NCBI RefSeq assembly: GCF_007923445.1
Contig: NZ_VOJI01000014.1
Coordinates: 59,723 to 123,722 of the forward strand
Source: Puniceibacterium confluentis
Lineage (GTDB): Bacteria > Pseudomonadota > Alphaproteobacteria > Rhodobacterales > Rhodobacteraceae
DNA: 64,000 nt
Direction: 5' to 3'
The position numbers were made by a program, and so were the translations under genes. Below the pieces are notes generated by a model. That model saw nothing but the letters and a program-made list of their open reading frames with translations, made no database searches and was not told where the DNA came from. Shown here piece after piece: positions 28,900 to 37,695 of the stretch (position 1 is the stretch's first letter; every line of letters begins with the position of its first letter).

Positions 28900-29756
28900 G
28901 TCATCCGGTGACAGGCATAGATCACGTCCTGCTGATTGGCGGTGATCTGGACGGCGTCGCGGCGCAATACGCGCGTCTCGGCTTTGCCCTGTCGCCGCCC
29001 GGGCTGCATTCGGCGGCCAAGGGCACCGCCAACCACACCATCATGTTGCAGCACGACTACATCGAGCTGCTGGGCATCCTGCGGGACACCGAGCTGAACC
29101 GCCAGCGGCGCGCGGTGCTGGAACGCAGCGGGCCGGGGCTTCATGCCATTGCCTGCCGTGTCGCAGATGCCGAAGCGGCGGCGCGGGATCTGGCACACCT
29201 GGGAATCGCCACCGAATCCCTCAGCCATTTTGACCGTCCGGTACCGCTGGATGGCGGGGGCGTCGGTCGTGCGGCATTCTCGACCCTGAATTTCCGAACC
29301 GAAGATGTGCCCGTCGGCCTGCTCTTCATGTGTCAGCACAAGACGCCGGACACAGTCTGGTTGCCCGCACTCATGCGACACGCGAATTCGGCCATCGGCA
29401 TCACCGCAGTAAAGGCTGTATCTGATGACCCTCAACCGGATGCCGCCCGCCTTGCGCGGCTCTTGGGGGTGGCGGCGGTGACCCGGGCTGACGGTGGGGC
29501 CATGATCGACACTGGCCGCAACTCGGCCAGTATCTGGATGCAGCGCCGGGAGCAGCTGGAACGACAGTATCCAGCGGCCTGGATTGATGCGACCCCGGGC
29601 GGCGGATATGCCGTGTTGCAGATAGGGGTGGCCCGAATGGACCTGGCGCTGTCCTGCCTGACGGCGGCGGAAGTCGCATCGTATCCCACGGTGCAGGGGC
29701 ACGCGGTCGCGCCCGATCAGGCGGGGGGCGTGATCCTGGAGTTCGTCGCCAGCTGA
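28896..29756 (+). CDS. Glyoxalase-like (VOC superfamily, Glyoxalase_3-type) protein
   Basis: This 286-residue protein begins TGIDHVLLIGGDLDGVAAQY, the beta-alpha-beta start of a vicinal-oxygen-chelate domain with a metal-ligand histidine. A second chelate-like element is YIELLGILRD, followed by GPGLHAIACRVADAEAAARDL with another histidine. Such enzymes isomerise or cleave small oxygenated molecules using a metal ion. It is coupled by ATGA to tctA. I infer that it processes an intermediate of the same pathway as the ThDP enzyme. The second half (from about 160) is less conserved and may be a degenerate VOC repeat. Confidence 0.8.
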   Translation: MSHPVTGIDHVLLIGGDLDGVAAQYARLGFALSPPGLHSAAKGTANHTIMLQHDYIELLGILRDTELNRQRRAVLERSGPGLHAIACRVADAEAAARDLAHLGIATESLSHFDRPVPLDGGGVGRAAFSTLNFRTEDVPVGLLFMCQHKTPDTVWLPALMRHANSAIGITAVKAVSDDPQPDAARLARLLGVAAVTRADGGAMIDTGRNSASIWMQRREQLERQYPAAWIDATPGGGYAVLQIGVARMDLALSCLTAAEVASYPTVQGHAVAPDQAGGVILEFVAS

Positions 29757-29891
29757 GTCTCCGCGCCCCGGCGCCCCCGGTTGCCGCGACGGAATGGCCC
29801 TGTTTCACGGAATTTAAACGCCGGTTCACGGTGCTGCATTTGACTTGTCCGGTCGGGCAGGCAGTCTGTCCGGGCAGCTACGGAGAATACC

Positions 29892-30488
29892 ATGCCCGCC
29901 CTCAAACCTACCGACTTCACCGCGACAATCCGTTGGCTGGGCCGTGTTCCGCCAACCGGAACCGAGATCCGGTCGGTCGCGACGGAGTCACTGGATCTGG
30001 GCTGGGACGGCGTAGAGGATGAACGCCACAGCGGGTTGACGCGGCCCTCGTGCAGCCGTCTGCTGAAGCAGCATCCGCGCGGAACCGAGATCCGCAATGT
30101 GCGGCAACTGTCGGTGGTGTCGTCCGAAGAGCTAGCCCAGATCGCCGATCGCATGGGGCTGGACGCGATTGCGCCGGAGTGGACCGGAGCGTCGATGGTA
30201 ATCGACGGTATCCCGAATTTCTCGCATGTGCCGCCGTCCTCACGGTTGCAGGGGCCGGACGGTGTGACACTGGTGGTCGACATGCAGAACCGCCCCTGCC
30301 AGTTGCCAGCCCGCGAGATCGAGACAGAGCGCACAGGTTTCGGGAAACGGTTCAAGCCTGCGGCCGCTCAGCGGCGTGGTGTGACCGCCTGGGTCGAGCG
30401 GCCGGGCAGACTGGCTCTGGGCGACGGCCTGCGTCTGCATGTCCCTGATCAGCCGGTCTGGGCGCATATCGAAGCGGTTCTGTCCTAA
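29892..30488 (+). CDS. MOSC domain-containing protein
   Basis: This 198-residue protein carries a beta-strand-rich MOSC fold, named for molybdenum cofactor sulfurase C-terminal domains. The conserved cysteine that accepts sulfur lies in MQNRPCQLPAREIE near residue 138, preceded by LGWDGVEDERHSGLTRPS, a family-like histidine-containing loop. MOSC proteins handle sulfur or molybdenum cofactor; stand-alone bacterial ones such as YiiM reduce N-hydroxylated compounds. Which applies here is unknown. A GGAG-type ribosome-binding site precedes the ATG. It is convergent with the thioesterase gene. Confidence 0.88.
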   Translation: MPALKPTDFTATIRWLGRVPPTGTEIRSVATESLDLGWDGVEDERHSGLTRPSCSRLLKQHPRGTEIRNVRQLSVVSSEELAQIADRMGLDAIAPEWTGASMVIDGIPNFSHVPPSSRLQGPDGVTLVVDMQNRPCQLPAREIETERTGFGKRFKPAAAQRRGVTAWVERPGRLALGDGLRLHVPDQPVWAHIEAVLS

Positions 30489-30527
30489 ACCGCGCGTCGC
30501 CCGCGGGCCGGAAACCGGGCCAGGGGC

Positions 30528-30956
30528 TCAGGCCGGAACAGGGACCATTGTGCCCTGCAGCAGCGCGATCAGCGTCTCGCTGCCGTTGGCGCGGGCAAAA
30601 ACCTCGGAGGTGACAACGACCAGCCGCCGCCCGGGCTTCACCACCTTGCCGCGCGCGATCAGAAGCTCTCCGCGGGCCGGGGCCAGCAGGTTCACCTTGA
30701 TCTCCGCGGTGACGACTTCGGTGGTGTCATCCAGCAGGGTCAGGGCGGCATAGCCGGCCGCGGAATCGCCGATCGAGAACGTGAGCCCGGCGTGGCCAAA
30801 GCCCTGCTGTTGCATGGTCCCCGGCAGAATGGGGGCATGGATCGTGACCGCGCCGGGCCGGATGTCTGCCAGTGTCGCGCCCAGCGTCGCCATCATCGTC
30901 TGGCGCGCAAAGCTGGTTTCGATCCGGCGGGTCAGGGTATCGTCGGGGATGTTCAT
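30528..30956 (-). CDS. PaaI-family thioesterase (hotdog fold)
   Basis: This 142-residue single hotdog-domain protein has the acyl-CoA binding segment GFGHAGLTFSIGDSAAGYAA, which corresponds to the PaaI-type pattern HGG-x-DxA and supplies the catalytic aspartate. The central beta strand EIKVNLLAPARGELLIARGKV is typical. Such enzymes hydrolyse aromatic or medium-chain acyl-CoA esters. Here GHAG replaces the more common HGG, a modest variation. It is transcribed leftward and followed by no operon partner. The start at 30956 gives the standard N-terminal helix; the frame upstream is not conserved. Confidence 0.85.
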   Translation of the reverse strand: MNIPDDTLTRRIETSFARQTMMATLGATLADIRPGAVTIHAPILPGTMQQQGFGHAGLTFSIGDSAAGYAALTLLDDTTEVVTAEIKVNLLAPARGELLIARGKVVKPGRRLVVVTSEVFARANGSETLIALLQGTMVPVPA

Positions 30957-30998
30957 TCCGGCAGCATGTGCACGGTGCCGGACGCGGCGCAAGGGGGA

Positions 30999-31658
30999 CT
31001 AGCGCGGCATCGGAATGGCGCAGGGGCTGGGACCGGTCAGGATCGCCTGCGCGCCGGGGGCCATCAGCCTGGCGAGCGGGGCCGAGCGGGTGGTCAGGCC
31101 ACCGGTGTAGGTGCCAAAGGCCGGCAGGATCAGGCGGGTCTGATCCAGCAGAAAACATGGCCGCGACAATTGGCGGCCGCGCAGCGACAACATCGCCTTG
31201 GGGTGATAATGCCCCGACACCTCGCCCTGTCCTGTCGCGGTGGCGATGTGGCGGAAGGTCAGCGGCCCCAGGGTCATCTGCGCCAGATGGGTGCCGCCGA
31301 GGCCAACCGGTCCCGGATCGTGGTTGCCCTCGATCCAGGTCCAGTCACGTCCGGCCTGCAGTCGCGAGATCCACAGCAATTCGGCCTCGGGCAGGGCGCC
31401 GCCGACCTCGGGGGAATCAAAGCTGTCACCCAGGCAGATCACCTGCCGCGCCCGGGTTCCGGTCAGGTCGTCTTCCAGCCGCAGCAGGGTTTCACGCGTC
31501 TCGTAGGGCGGCAGTTGCGCGCCGCCGAACCGCGAGGCGCGGGCCGACTTGCCAAAGTGCAGGTCCGAAACCACCAGCAGGTTCCGGTCGGGCCAGAACA
31601 ATGCGCCGGAAGGCAGGGCGACAAGCTGGGTGCCCTGGAAGGGAAAGACATGCGACAT
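30999..31658 (-). CDS. pdeM: Ligase-associated DNA damage response endonuclease PdeM
   Basis: This 219-residue calcineurin-like metallophosphoesterase has the full set of metal-binding blocks: SDLHFGKS near residue 31, CLGDSFDSPE, EGNHDPGPV and SGHYHPKAM. PdeM-type proteins act as manganese-dependent endonucleases and are named for their conserved association with an ATP-dependent ligase, an exonuclease and an Lhr-type helicase. The Lhr-type helicase is the next gene upstream, 68 bases away on the same strand, so the helicase-nuclease pair is preserved. The ligase and exonuclease are not in the window. The start at 31658 (MSHVFPFQG) is the family start. Confidence 0.92.
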   Translation of the reverse strand: MSHVFPFQGTQLVALPSGALFWPDRNLLVVSDLHFGKSARASRFGGAQLPPYETRETLLRLEDDLTGTRARQVICLGDSFDSPEVGGALPEAELLWISRLQAGRDWTWIEGNHDPGPVGLGGTHLAQMTLGPLTFRHIATATGQGEVSGHYHPKAMLSLRGRQLSRPCFLLDQTRLILPAFGTYTGGLTTRSAPLARLMAPGAQAILTGPSPCAIPMPR

Positions 31659-31726
31659 GGCGGCACAAAACCGGAACACGGCGTCCGGCGCAAGTGCAAA
31701 GCGCGTTCAGGAGGGCAGGCGCCCGC

Positions 31727-34153
31727 CTATCGCCCGCCTGCGGCGTCGACCTGCGCCAGACCGCTTTCCTCCATCAGCCGCGCCACCTCGTCGGCAAGCA
31801 GCCGTTCATCGGCCGAGCCGCGCACCGGCACCCGCCCTGGTTCCAGGAACAGCGGTGCGGCCAGCGGCGAAACCCTGTCCAGCGTCACGTGGTCGATCCG
31901 CGAGCCGACCCGCGCCGCCATCTCGCGGATGCGGTCAAAGTCGACCAGTCCGCGCATCGCCTCTTCGCGGGTGATCTGCATCAGCAGGTGGTCGGGGTCA
32001 TATTTCAGCAAGGTATCGTAGAGGATGTCCGAGGACATCGTTGCCTGTCGCCCGGATTTGCGCTGGCCGCCCAGGTTGCGCTCGATCAGCCCGGCGATGG
32101 TGGCGCTGGCGCGAAAGGTGCGTTTCATCACCGCGTTGCCCGCCAGCCATCCATCCAACCCCGCTTCCAGCGCCTCAAGGTCGAACAGCGGCACGGGATC
32201 GGTGACCGCATCCAGCCCCCAGATCAGCGTGGCATAGTCGGTGGCGACAAACCCCATCGGCGCCAGACCCATCTCCTCCATCCGCTTGGTCAGCAACAGG
32301 CCCAGCGTCTGCATCGCGTTGCGCCCGGCAAAGCCGTAGACCACCAGCTGTTGCCGTCCGTCGTGCGGAAAGCTCTCGATCAACAGCCGGCCCGGTTCCG
32401 GCAGGCGGCTGACGTCGCGCTGAAGGGCCAGCCACTGGGCGGTGTGGCCGGGCAGATCAGGCCAGCTGTCCTGCTGGAACATCGCGACGATGCGGGCCGA
32501 GAGCTGGGTCGAGGTGGCGAATTTGGTGCCCATGAAGGTGGCGATTTTCGGCTTTTTGCCAGGGTCGCGGCTGACCTCGACCACCAGGTCACGCAGGCCT
32601 TCATACCGCACGATCTGCCCGCCGATCAGAAAGGTGTCGCCCTTGCTGAGGCTTGCGGCAAAGCCTTCTTCGATCTCGCCCAGCGGCGCGCCGCCGCGCC
32701 CGCGCCAGCGCACCTTCAGCGTATCGGTGTCCTGGATCGTGCCGATGTTCTGCCGGATCCGCGCCGCCGAGCGCGGATCGCGCAGTTGCCAGAGCCCGTC
32801 GGGTCGTTGCAGCAGCCGTTGCCAGCGGTCATAGGCCCGCAGGGCATACCCGCCGGTGGCGCAGAATTGCAGGCAGTCGTCGAACCGGGCACGGGTCAGG
32901 GCGGCATAGGGCCCGGCGCTGGTCATCTCGCGGTACAGCAGATCGGCGTCAAACGGACCTGCACAGGCGGCAATCAGGATGTGCTGGCAAAGCACGTCAC
33001 GCGGGCCGGGACCGCGCGGCTCACCGTCGAGGTCATGCGCCTTGACCGCGTCAAGCGCGGCAACACATTCCACCACCTCGAACCGGTTTGCGGGCACCAG
33101 AAGCGCCTTGGACGGGGCGTTGTAGCGGTGGTTGGCGCGGCCGATGCGCTGGACAAGACGTTTGACGTTCTTTGGCGCACCGATCTGGATCACGAGGTCG
33201 ACATCGCCCCAGTCGATGCCAAGGTCGAGACTGCCGGTGCAGACGATGGCCCGCAGCTGGCCCGCCACCATCGCCGCCTCGACCTTTTGCCGCTGCATCC
33301 GGTCGAGTGAGCCGTGGTGGATGCCGATCGGCAGGGCGTCTTCGTTGGCCAGCCAGAGATTGTGAAAGAAGATTTCTGCCTGCGCGCGGGTGTTGTGAAA
33401 GATCAGCGTCGTGCGGTGGCGGCGCACCTGTTCCAGCACGGCCGGAATCGCATGGGCCGCCCCGCCTCCCGACCACGGCGGCGCCGCGTCCGTGACCAGC
33501 ATCGAGATGTCGGGATCGGGTCCGGGATCGGCGGTCAGAATGGCACAGGGATCGGGATGGCGGGCCAGCAGCCGGGCAATGGCGGCGGGATCGTCGACGG
33601 TGGCCGACAACCCGACCCGGCGCAGCCCCGGACACAATGTCGACAGCCGCGCCAGCGCCAGCATCAGCTGGTCGCCGCGCTTCGAATCGGCAAGGGCATG
33701 AATTTCGTCCACCACCACCCGCTCTACCCCGGCAAAGGTTCGTGCCGCGTCCTCGTAAGAGGTCAGCAGCGCCAGGCTCTCGGGGGTGGTGAGCAGGATA
33801 TGCGGCGGGTCGGCACGCTGGCGTCGCTTGACATGGGACGAGGTGTCACCGGTTCGATCCTCGATGCGGACCGCGAGGCCGGCCTCTTCGACCGGTATCC
33901 GCAGGTTGCGCTTGATATCCGCCGCCAGCGCCTTGAGCGGGCTGACATACACTGTGTGCAGACCCGGGGCGGGCGCCTCACCCAGTTCGACCAGCGTCGG
34001 CAAAAAGCCGGCCAGCGTCTTGCCACCGCCGGTCGGTGCGATCAGCAGCAAGGCAGGTTCGCGCGCCCGCTTCAGCATCTCTTGCTGGTGCGGGTGGATC
34101 GACCAGCCGCGGGTGTCGAACCAGCGCTGAAGCGAGGCGGGCAGGGGTGTCAT
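31727..34153 (-). CDS. Ligase-associated DNA damage response DEXH-box helicase (Lhr family)
   Basis: This 808-residue superfamily 2 helicase has motif I at APTGGGKTLAGFLP (about residue 40), motif II VVDEIHALADSK, motif III LRRVGLSATV, and the C-terminal motifs LIFHNTRAQAEIFF, GSLDLGIDWGDVD and RLVQRIGRANHR. A long C-terminal winged-helix/beta-barrel region follows, matching the Lhr core. In many bacteria this protein is encoded with a ligase, an exonuclease and PdeM; here only PdeM is adjacent. It probably unwinds DNA or RNA:DNA hybrids for repair. The gene starts at 34153, 70 bases downstream of the aldo/keto reductase. Confidence 0.93.
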   Translation of the reverse strand: MTPLPASLQRWFDTRGWSIHPHQQEMLKRAREPALLLIAPTGGGKTLAGFLPTLVELGEAPAPGLHTVYVSPLKALAADIKRNLRIPVEEAGLAVRIEDRTGDTSSHVKRRQRADPPHILLTTPESLALLTSYEDAARTFAGVERVVVDEIHALADSKRGDQLMLALARLSTLCPGLRRVGLSATVDDPAAIARLLARHPDPCAILTADPGPDPDISMLVTDAAPPWSGGGAAHAIPAVLEQVRRHRTTLIFHNTRAQAEIFFHNLWLANEDALPIGIHHGSLDRMQRQKVEAAMVAGQLRAIVCTGSLDLGIDWGDVDLVIQIGAPKNVKRLVQRIGRANHRYNAPSKALLVPANRFEVVECVAALDAVKAHDLDGEPRGPGPRDVLCQHILIAACAGPFDADLLYREMTSAGPYAALTRARFDDCLQFCATGGYALRAYDRWQRLLQRPDGLWQLRDPRSAARIRQNIGTIQDTDTLKVRWRGRGGAPLGEIEEGFAASLSKGDTFLIGGQIVRYEGLRDLVVEVSRDPGKKPKIATFMGTKFATSTQLSARIVAMFQQDSWPDLPGHTAQWLALQRDVSRLPEPGRLLIESFPHDGRQQLVVYGFAGRNAMQTLGLLLTKRMEEMGLAPMGFVATDYATLIWGLDAVTDPVPLFDLEALEAGLDGWLAGNAVMKRTFRASATIAGLIERNLGGQRKSGRQATMSSDILYDTLLKYDPDHLLMQITREEAMRGLVDFDRIREMAARVGSRIDHVTLDRVSPLAAPLFLEPGRVPVRGSADERLLADEVARLMEESGLAQVDAAGGR

Positions 34154-34223
34154 GCCCCCTATCTAGCCGTCCGGCGGACGAAGGGAAGTGATCGTGACGT
34201 TGGTGCGCTGCCGCTGGGTCAGC

Positions 34224-35156
34224 TCACGCTTCTTCCAGACGGTCGGTTGCCGGCGGCGGCGTGGGGGCAAGCGCACAGAGGCGGGCATATAGCGCGTCGT
34301 CCAGAACATAGCGCATTGCGGCAAGAGACGGGGCAATCTGTTCCGGCGTGCGTCCAGACAGGATCGGCACCGGACCAGACACATGCCGCGCCACCCAGGC
34401 CACGGCCAGAGTGGCCGGATCTGTGCCGACCTCATGGGCCAGCGCGGTCAGCTCAGCGGCGGCCCGGTGCATGCTCTCGACTCCGTAGCGGCGGGCATAA
34501 CGGTCGTCCTCGGTCAGGCGGCCGGTCCTGCCGTCGCCGTATTTCCCGGTCAGAAGTCCGCCCCCCAGCGGCGAATAGCACACCGGAAGGATACCTTCCG
34601 ACGCGCACATCGGCAGGATCTCGACCTCGGCCTGACGTTTGACCAGATTGTACATCGGCTGGATCACGTCGATGCGGGTGTCTATTCGCTGTGCGACCGC
34701 CTGCGCCTTCATCACCTGCCAGGCGGCAAAGTTGGACACGCCGATATGACGGATCTTCTGCTGCCGCTGCAATTCGGCCAGCGTCTCAAACGTTTCATCC
34801 AGCGGCACCGTGCCGTCCCAGCGGTGCAGATACAGAAGATCAACCGTGTCCATGCCCAGACGGCGGCGGCTGGTGTCAAAGGTGTCGAGAATGTTGGCGC
34901 GGGAGGACCCGCCGGAATACCCGGCCTTGGTGGCAACAAAGAGCGTGTCCCGCACCGGACGGGCAAACTCGCCCAGCAGGGTTTCGGACGCACCGTCGGT
35001 ATAGACATGGGCAGTGTCGAAATGGCGGATTCCCGCGGCAACGCATGTCTCAAACATCGCGCGGCTCTGCGCGGCATCGGCCCGCCCACCGAACTGCATG
35101 GTGCCAAAGGCAAATGGCGGAACGGCGGCGCCGCTGACGGTGGTGAGCTGGGTCAT
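34224..35156 (-). CDS. Aldo/keto reductase
   Basis: This 310-residue TIM-barrel NADPH-dependent oxidoreductase has the catalytic tetrad visible: Asp and Tyr in FDTAHVYTDGASETLLGE, Lys in FVATKAGYSGGS and His in YLHRWDGTVPL. The cofactor-binding C-terminal segment is PVPILSGRTPEQI. It belongs to the broad group of sugar and aldose dehydrogenase-like reductases, and no particular substrate can be assigned. It lies upstream of the helicase on the same strand with a gap of 70 bases, which could mean cotranscription but does not imply a repair function. Confidence 0.92.
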   Translation of the reverse strand: MTQLTTVSGAAVPPFAFGTMQFGGRADAAQSRAMFETCVAAGIRHFDTAHVYTDGASETLLGEFARPVRDTLFVATKAGYSGGSSRANILDTFDTSRRRLGMDTVDLLYLHRWDGTVPLDETFETLAELQRQQKIRHIGVSNFAAWQVMKAQAVAQRIDTRIDVIQPMYNLVKRQAEVEILPMCASEGILPVCYSPLGGGLLTGKYGDGRTGRLTEDDRYARRYGVESMHRAAAELTALAHEVGTDPATLAVAWVARHVSGPVPILSGRTPEQIAPSLAAMRYVLDDALYARLCALAPTPPPATDRLEEA

Positions 35157-35352
35157 GTCATGCCTTGTGCAATCTGAGGCCTCGGGCGCCCCTGTCGGGA
35201 GTGTGCAGGCGGAGCGAGGAAAGTTTCAAGGTCTCCGCGTCAAAACGCGGCGCGGCGGCGGCGGCGCTGCGTCCCGTCTGAGGGGCTGGGACACTCCGCG
35301 TCGCCGCTCTGGGCTTGCCGGGATCATGCGGGCGGGCGGTGCAGGCAGGAGT

Positions 35353-35438
35353 TGGTGCGGGCGGTGGGACTCGAACCCACACGGGCATACGCCCCTCAGA
35401 TTTTAAGTCTGGTATGTCTACCATTCCATCACGCCCGC
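35353..35438 (-). tRNA. tRNA-Leu (anticodon TAA), CCA encoded
   Basis: On the minus strand the molecule starts GCGGGCGTGATGGAAT and ends CCCACCGCCCGC-A-CCA, giving a seven-base acceptor pairing with an encoded CCA tail. The T-loop GGGTTCGAGTCCC is canonical. The anticodon loop CTTAAAA puts TAA at 35403-35405, which reads UUA leucine codons. An extended variable arm (GGGGCGTATGCCC) is present, as in leucine tRNAs. Total length is 86 bases with CCA. Confidence 0.97.
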
Positions 35439-35568
35439 AAAAGCATGGACATACCCAGACGGAGCGGCAGCCGACGCTGACACCCGGACCCTGAACATCC
35501 TGGCTCGCGTCCTCAGATGCCAGCAATCATCAGCCGCGACAAGCTTTGGTTTTGACAAAGGAGAGGGA

Positions 35569-36114
35569 TCAGAGCTCCTGACCAGGAGCTTCGCGCAGCA
35601 GATGACGCTCGCTGATCCAGGGGTTCAGCGCCACCGCGCGCCGCAGCACAACCTGCGCCTCGTCGTCCCGGCCCAGTTCGATCAGCGTCAACGCCTTGCC
35701 CGCCAGCGCCGCGACGTGATCCGGTGACAGGGCAATCGCCTGATTGAGGTCCGGCAGCGCCGCGGCAAAATCGCGCCGCAGGAAGTTGACAAAGGCGCGC
35801 TGGTTGTACCCTTCGGCATACTCCGGACAATAGTCGACAAGGCGGTCGAACGCCCGAGTCGCCCGCAGGAAATCATATGCCCCGCGTGCACGCATGCCTT
35901 CGTCCAGCAGTGCCTGTGCGGGCTCGTCCGGTGCGTCGGCCCAGTATTCCCACATACGGTTCGAGATCTGACGGCCTGCCATCTCGTTCGGAGCGTCCCG
36001 CACCTCGTCCAGCAGTTGCGACAGGGCGATGCCGTGGTCCGGCGCAGGCGGACAACCGTCGCCCAGAACAGGCGTGGCAAGCGAGATCAGGCAGGAAACA
36101 AGCGCAAGTTTCAT
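35569..36114 (-). CDS. Exported tetratricopeptide-repeat protein
   Basis: This 181-residue protein has a signal peptide (MKLALVSCLISLATPVLG) and about two to three TPR motifs. The clearest are residues 69-102 (ALLDEGMRARGAYDFLRATRAFDRLVDYCP, partly degenerate), 103-137 (AEGYNQRAFVNFLRRDFAAA) and 138-172 (VAALAGKALTLIELGRDDEA). TPRs bind partner proteins, and none is identifiable. The start at 36114 is chosen because a signal peptide begins there; an in-frame ATG six codons earlier is less likely. It is the gene next to tRNA-Leu, in the same direction. Confidence 0.85.
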   Translation of the reverse strand: MKLALVSCLISLATPVLGDGCPPAPDHGIALSQLLDEVRDAPNEMAGRQISNRMWEYWADAPDEPAQALLDEGMRARGAYDFLRATRAFDRLVDYCPEYAEGYNQRAFVNFLRRDFAAALPDLNQAIALSPDHVAALAGKALTLIELGRDDEAQVVLRRAVALNPWISERHLLREAPGQEL

Positions 36115-36196
36115 CCTGCAAGTCTGAACCACACGGCGTTTCGGTCAAGTCACATCTGCGGGACCGAGGTCACGCCGGGTGTCGCGCCCCCGGTCC

Positions 36197-36685
36197 TCAG
36201 ACAGACGTGCCACCGGTCAAACCGGTCTCTTTCACAGCCTGCATGGCCACATAGGTCGAGGTCGAGGCGATATGGGGCAGGGTCGAAATGCGCTCTGCCA
36301 GCACCAGCCGGTAACTGCGCATGTCCGAGGTGCGCACCTTCAGCAGGTAGTCGAAGTTTCCGGCAATCAGATGTGCCTGTTCGATTTCCGGAATGCCGGC
36401 GACCGCGGCATTGAAGGCGGCCAGCGCGTCCTCTCGTGTGTCCGCCAGCCGCACTTCGACAAATGCGACATGGTCGAGACCCAGCCGCACCGGATCGAGG
36501 ATGGCCTTGTATCCGCGGATGGCGCCAAGTTCCTCGAGCCGCCGCAACCGGGCCTGAGTGGGCGATTTCGAAAGGCCGATCCGCCGCGCCAGTTCAGTGA
36601 TCGACACACGGCCGTCCTCGGCCAGCGTGGTGAGTATCGCCCGGTCAAACCGGTCGAGTTCAAGAGTGTCACCCTGCATCGTCAT
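36197..36685 (-). CDS. Lrp/AsnC-family transcriptional regulator
   Basis: This protein of 160-162 residues has an N-terminal winged helix-turn-helix (LDRFDRAILTTLAEDGRVSI, then TELARRIGLSKSPTQARLRR) and a C-terminal ligand-binding RAM domain (VAFVEVRLADTREDALAAF and HLIAGNFDYLLKVRTSDM). Feast/famine regulators sense amino acids and often control divergent genes. Here the divergent gene is a rhomboid protease, an unusual pairing that may not be functional. Two start codons six bases apart, at 36685 and 36679, are both possible. The GGTG element upstream is better spaced for the inner one. Confidence 0.9.
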   Translation of the reverse strand: MTMQGDTLELDRFDRAILTTLAEDGRVSITELARRIGLSKSPTQARLRRLEELGAIRGYKAILDPVRLGLDHVAFVEVRLADTREDALAAFNAAVAGIPEIEQAHLIAGNFDYLLKVRTSDMRSYRLVLAERISTLPHIASTSTYVAMQAVKETGLTGGTSV

Positions 36686-36948
36686 ATTTCACCAATTCGG
36701 TCGATCCGGACAGGCTTTTGGCCAGAATTTGGACAATAAGGCTGCCACGGTAGCGACAGACTAACGCATTTTCCCGACGGCTTCCATGTCCGCCATCGCG
36801 TTCATGCCGTATTTTGACCGCCACCGCGGCTCTGTGACAGAATGGGAACGGGGCACGCGGCCCGGGGGCGCCCTGTGCGCGCAGTCCGTGCCCCCTGGAC
36901 CGGCGCGCGGGGCTTGACGTGCCGCCGTAATACGCCAAGGTCCGGACC

Positions 36949-37695
36949 ATGTTTCCGATCCGCGATCATAATCCCTCTGGCATCACGCCCTTTGTCACAT
37001 ATGCCCTGATCCTGGCAAATGTGGGGGTCTTCGTCAGTTATTATGCCCTGTTCGCAGACGAGCCCGCGTTGTTCAGATTTTACCATGACTGGGCCCTGAT
37101 CCCGGCCAAGGTCAGCGAAAGCGGCAACCCGCTGGGTTTTGTGACCTCCATGTTTCTGCACGGCGGCATCATGCACCTGTTCGGCAACATGCTGTTTCTG
37201 TACGTATTTGGCGACAATATCGAAGAAGAGATGGGGCATTTCCGATTTGCCGGATTTTACCTTGTCTGCGGCATCGCTGCGGGCGTGGCGCAATATGTCA
37301 TGGCCCCCTATTCGCCAGTGCCCACGGTGGGGGCGTCAGGGGCAATTGCCGGGGTCATGGGGGGGTATCTTCTGATGTTTCCCAGGGCGCGGGTGGATAT
37401 CCTCTTCATCTTCATCGTGTTCTTCAAGATCCTGCCGATCCCGGCCTGGATTGTGCTTGCGGTCTGGTTCATCCTGCAACTGACCGGCGGCTTCGGAACG
37501 GTGACAGAGGGCGGCGGCGTGGCCTATTGGGCGCATGTCGGCGGCTTTGTGGCCGGTGTCGCCCTGACGCTGCCGCTCTGGCTGCGCCGGGGCGGTCCCG
37601 CATACTGGAGCCGAACCCATGGCCATCCGCCGCATCCCGAAGCCAGGTACAGCCTCAGTCAGTCCAGAATTCCCAAGGTGAGGAGCCGCCGATGA
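36949..37695 (+). CDS. Rhomboid-family intramembrane serine protease
   Basis: This 248-residue membrane protein has six or so hydrophobic spans and the rhomboid catalytic dyad: Ser130 in GASGAIAGVMGGYL and His196 in YWAHVGGFVAGV. Other family features include the HGGIMHLFGNMLFLYVFGDN segment (about 67-86). Rhomboids cut substrate transmembrane helices in the membrane. A short charged C-terminal tail (about 224-248) follows the last span. The stop overlaps the start of the next gene as ATGA, so the GFA-family protein is cotranslated with it. Confidence 0.93.
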   Translation: MFPIRDHNPSGITPFVTYALILANVGVFVSYYALFADEPALFRFYHDWALIPAKVSESGNPLGFVTSMFLHGGIMHLFGNMLFLYVFGDNIEEEMGHFRFAGFYLVCGIAAGVAQYVMAPYSPVPTVGASGAIAGVMGGYLLMFPRARVDILFIFIVFFKILPIPAWIVLAVWFILQLTGGFGTVTEGGGVAYWAHVGGFVAGVALTLPLWLRRGGPAYWSRTHGHPPHPEARYSLSQSRIPKVRSRR

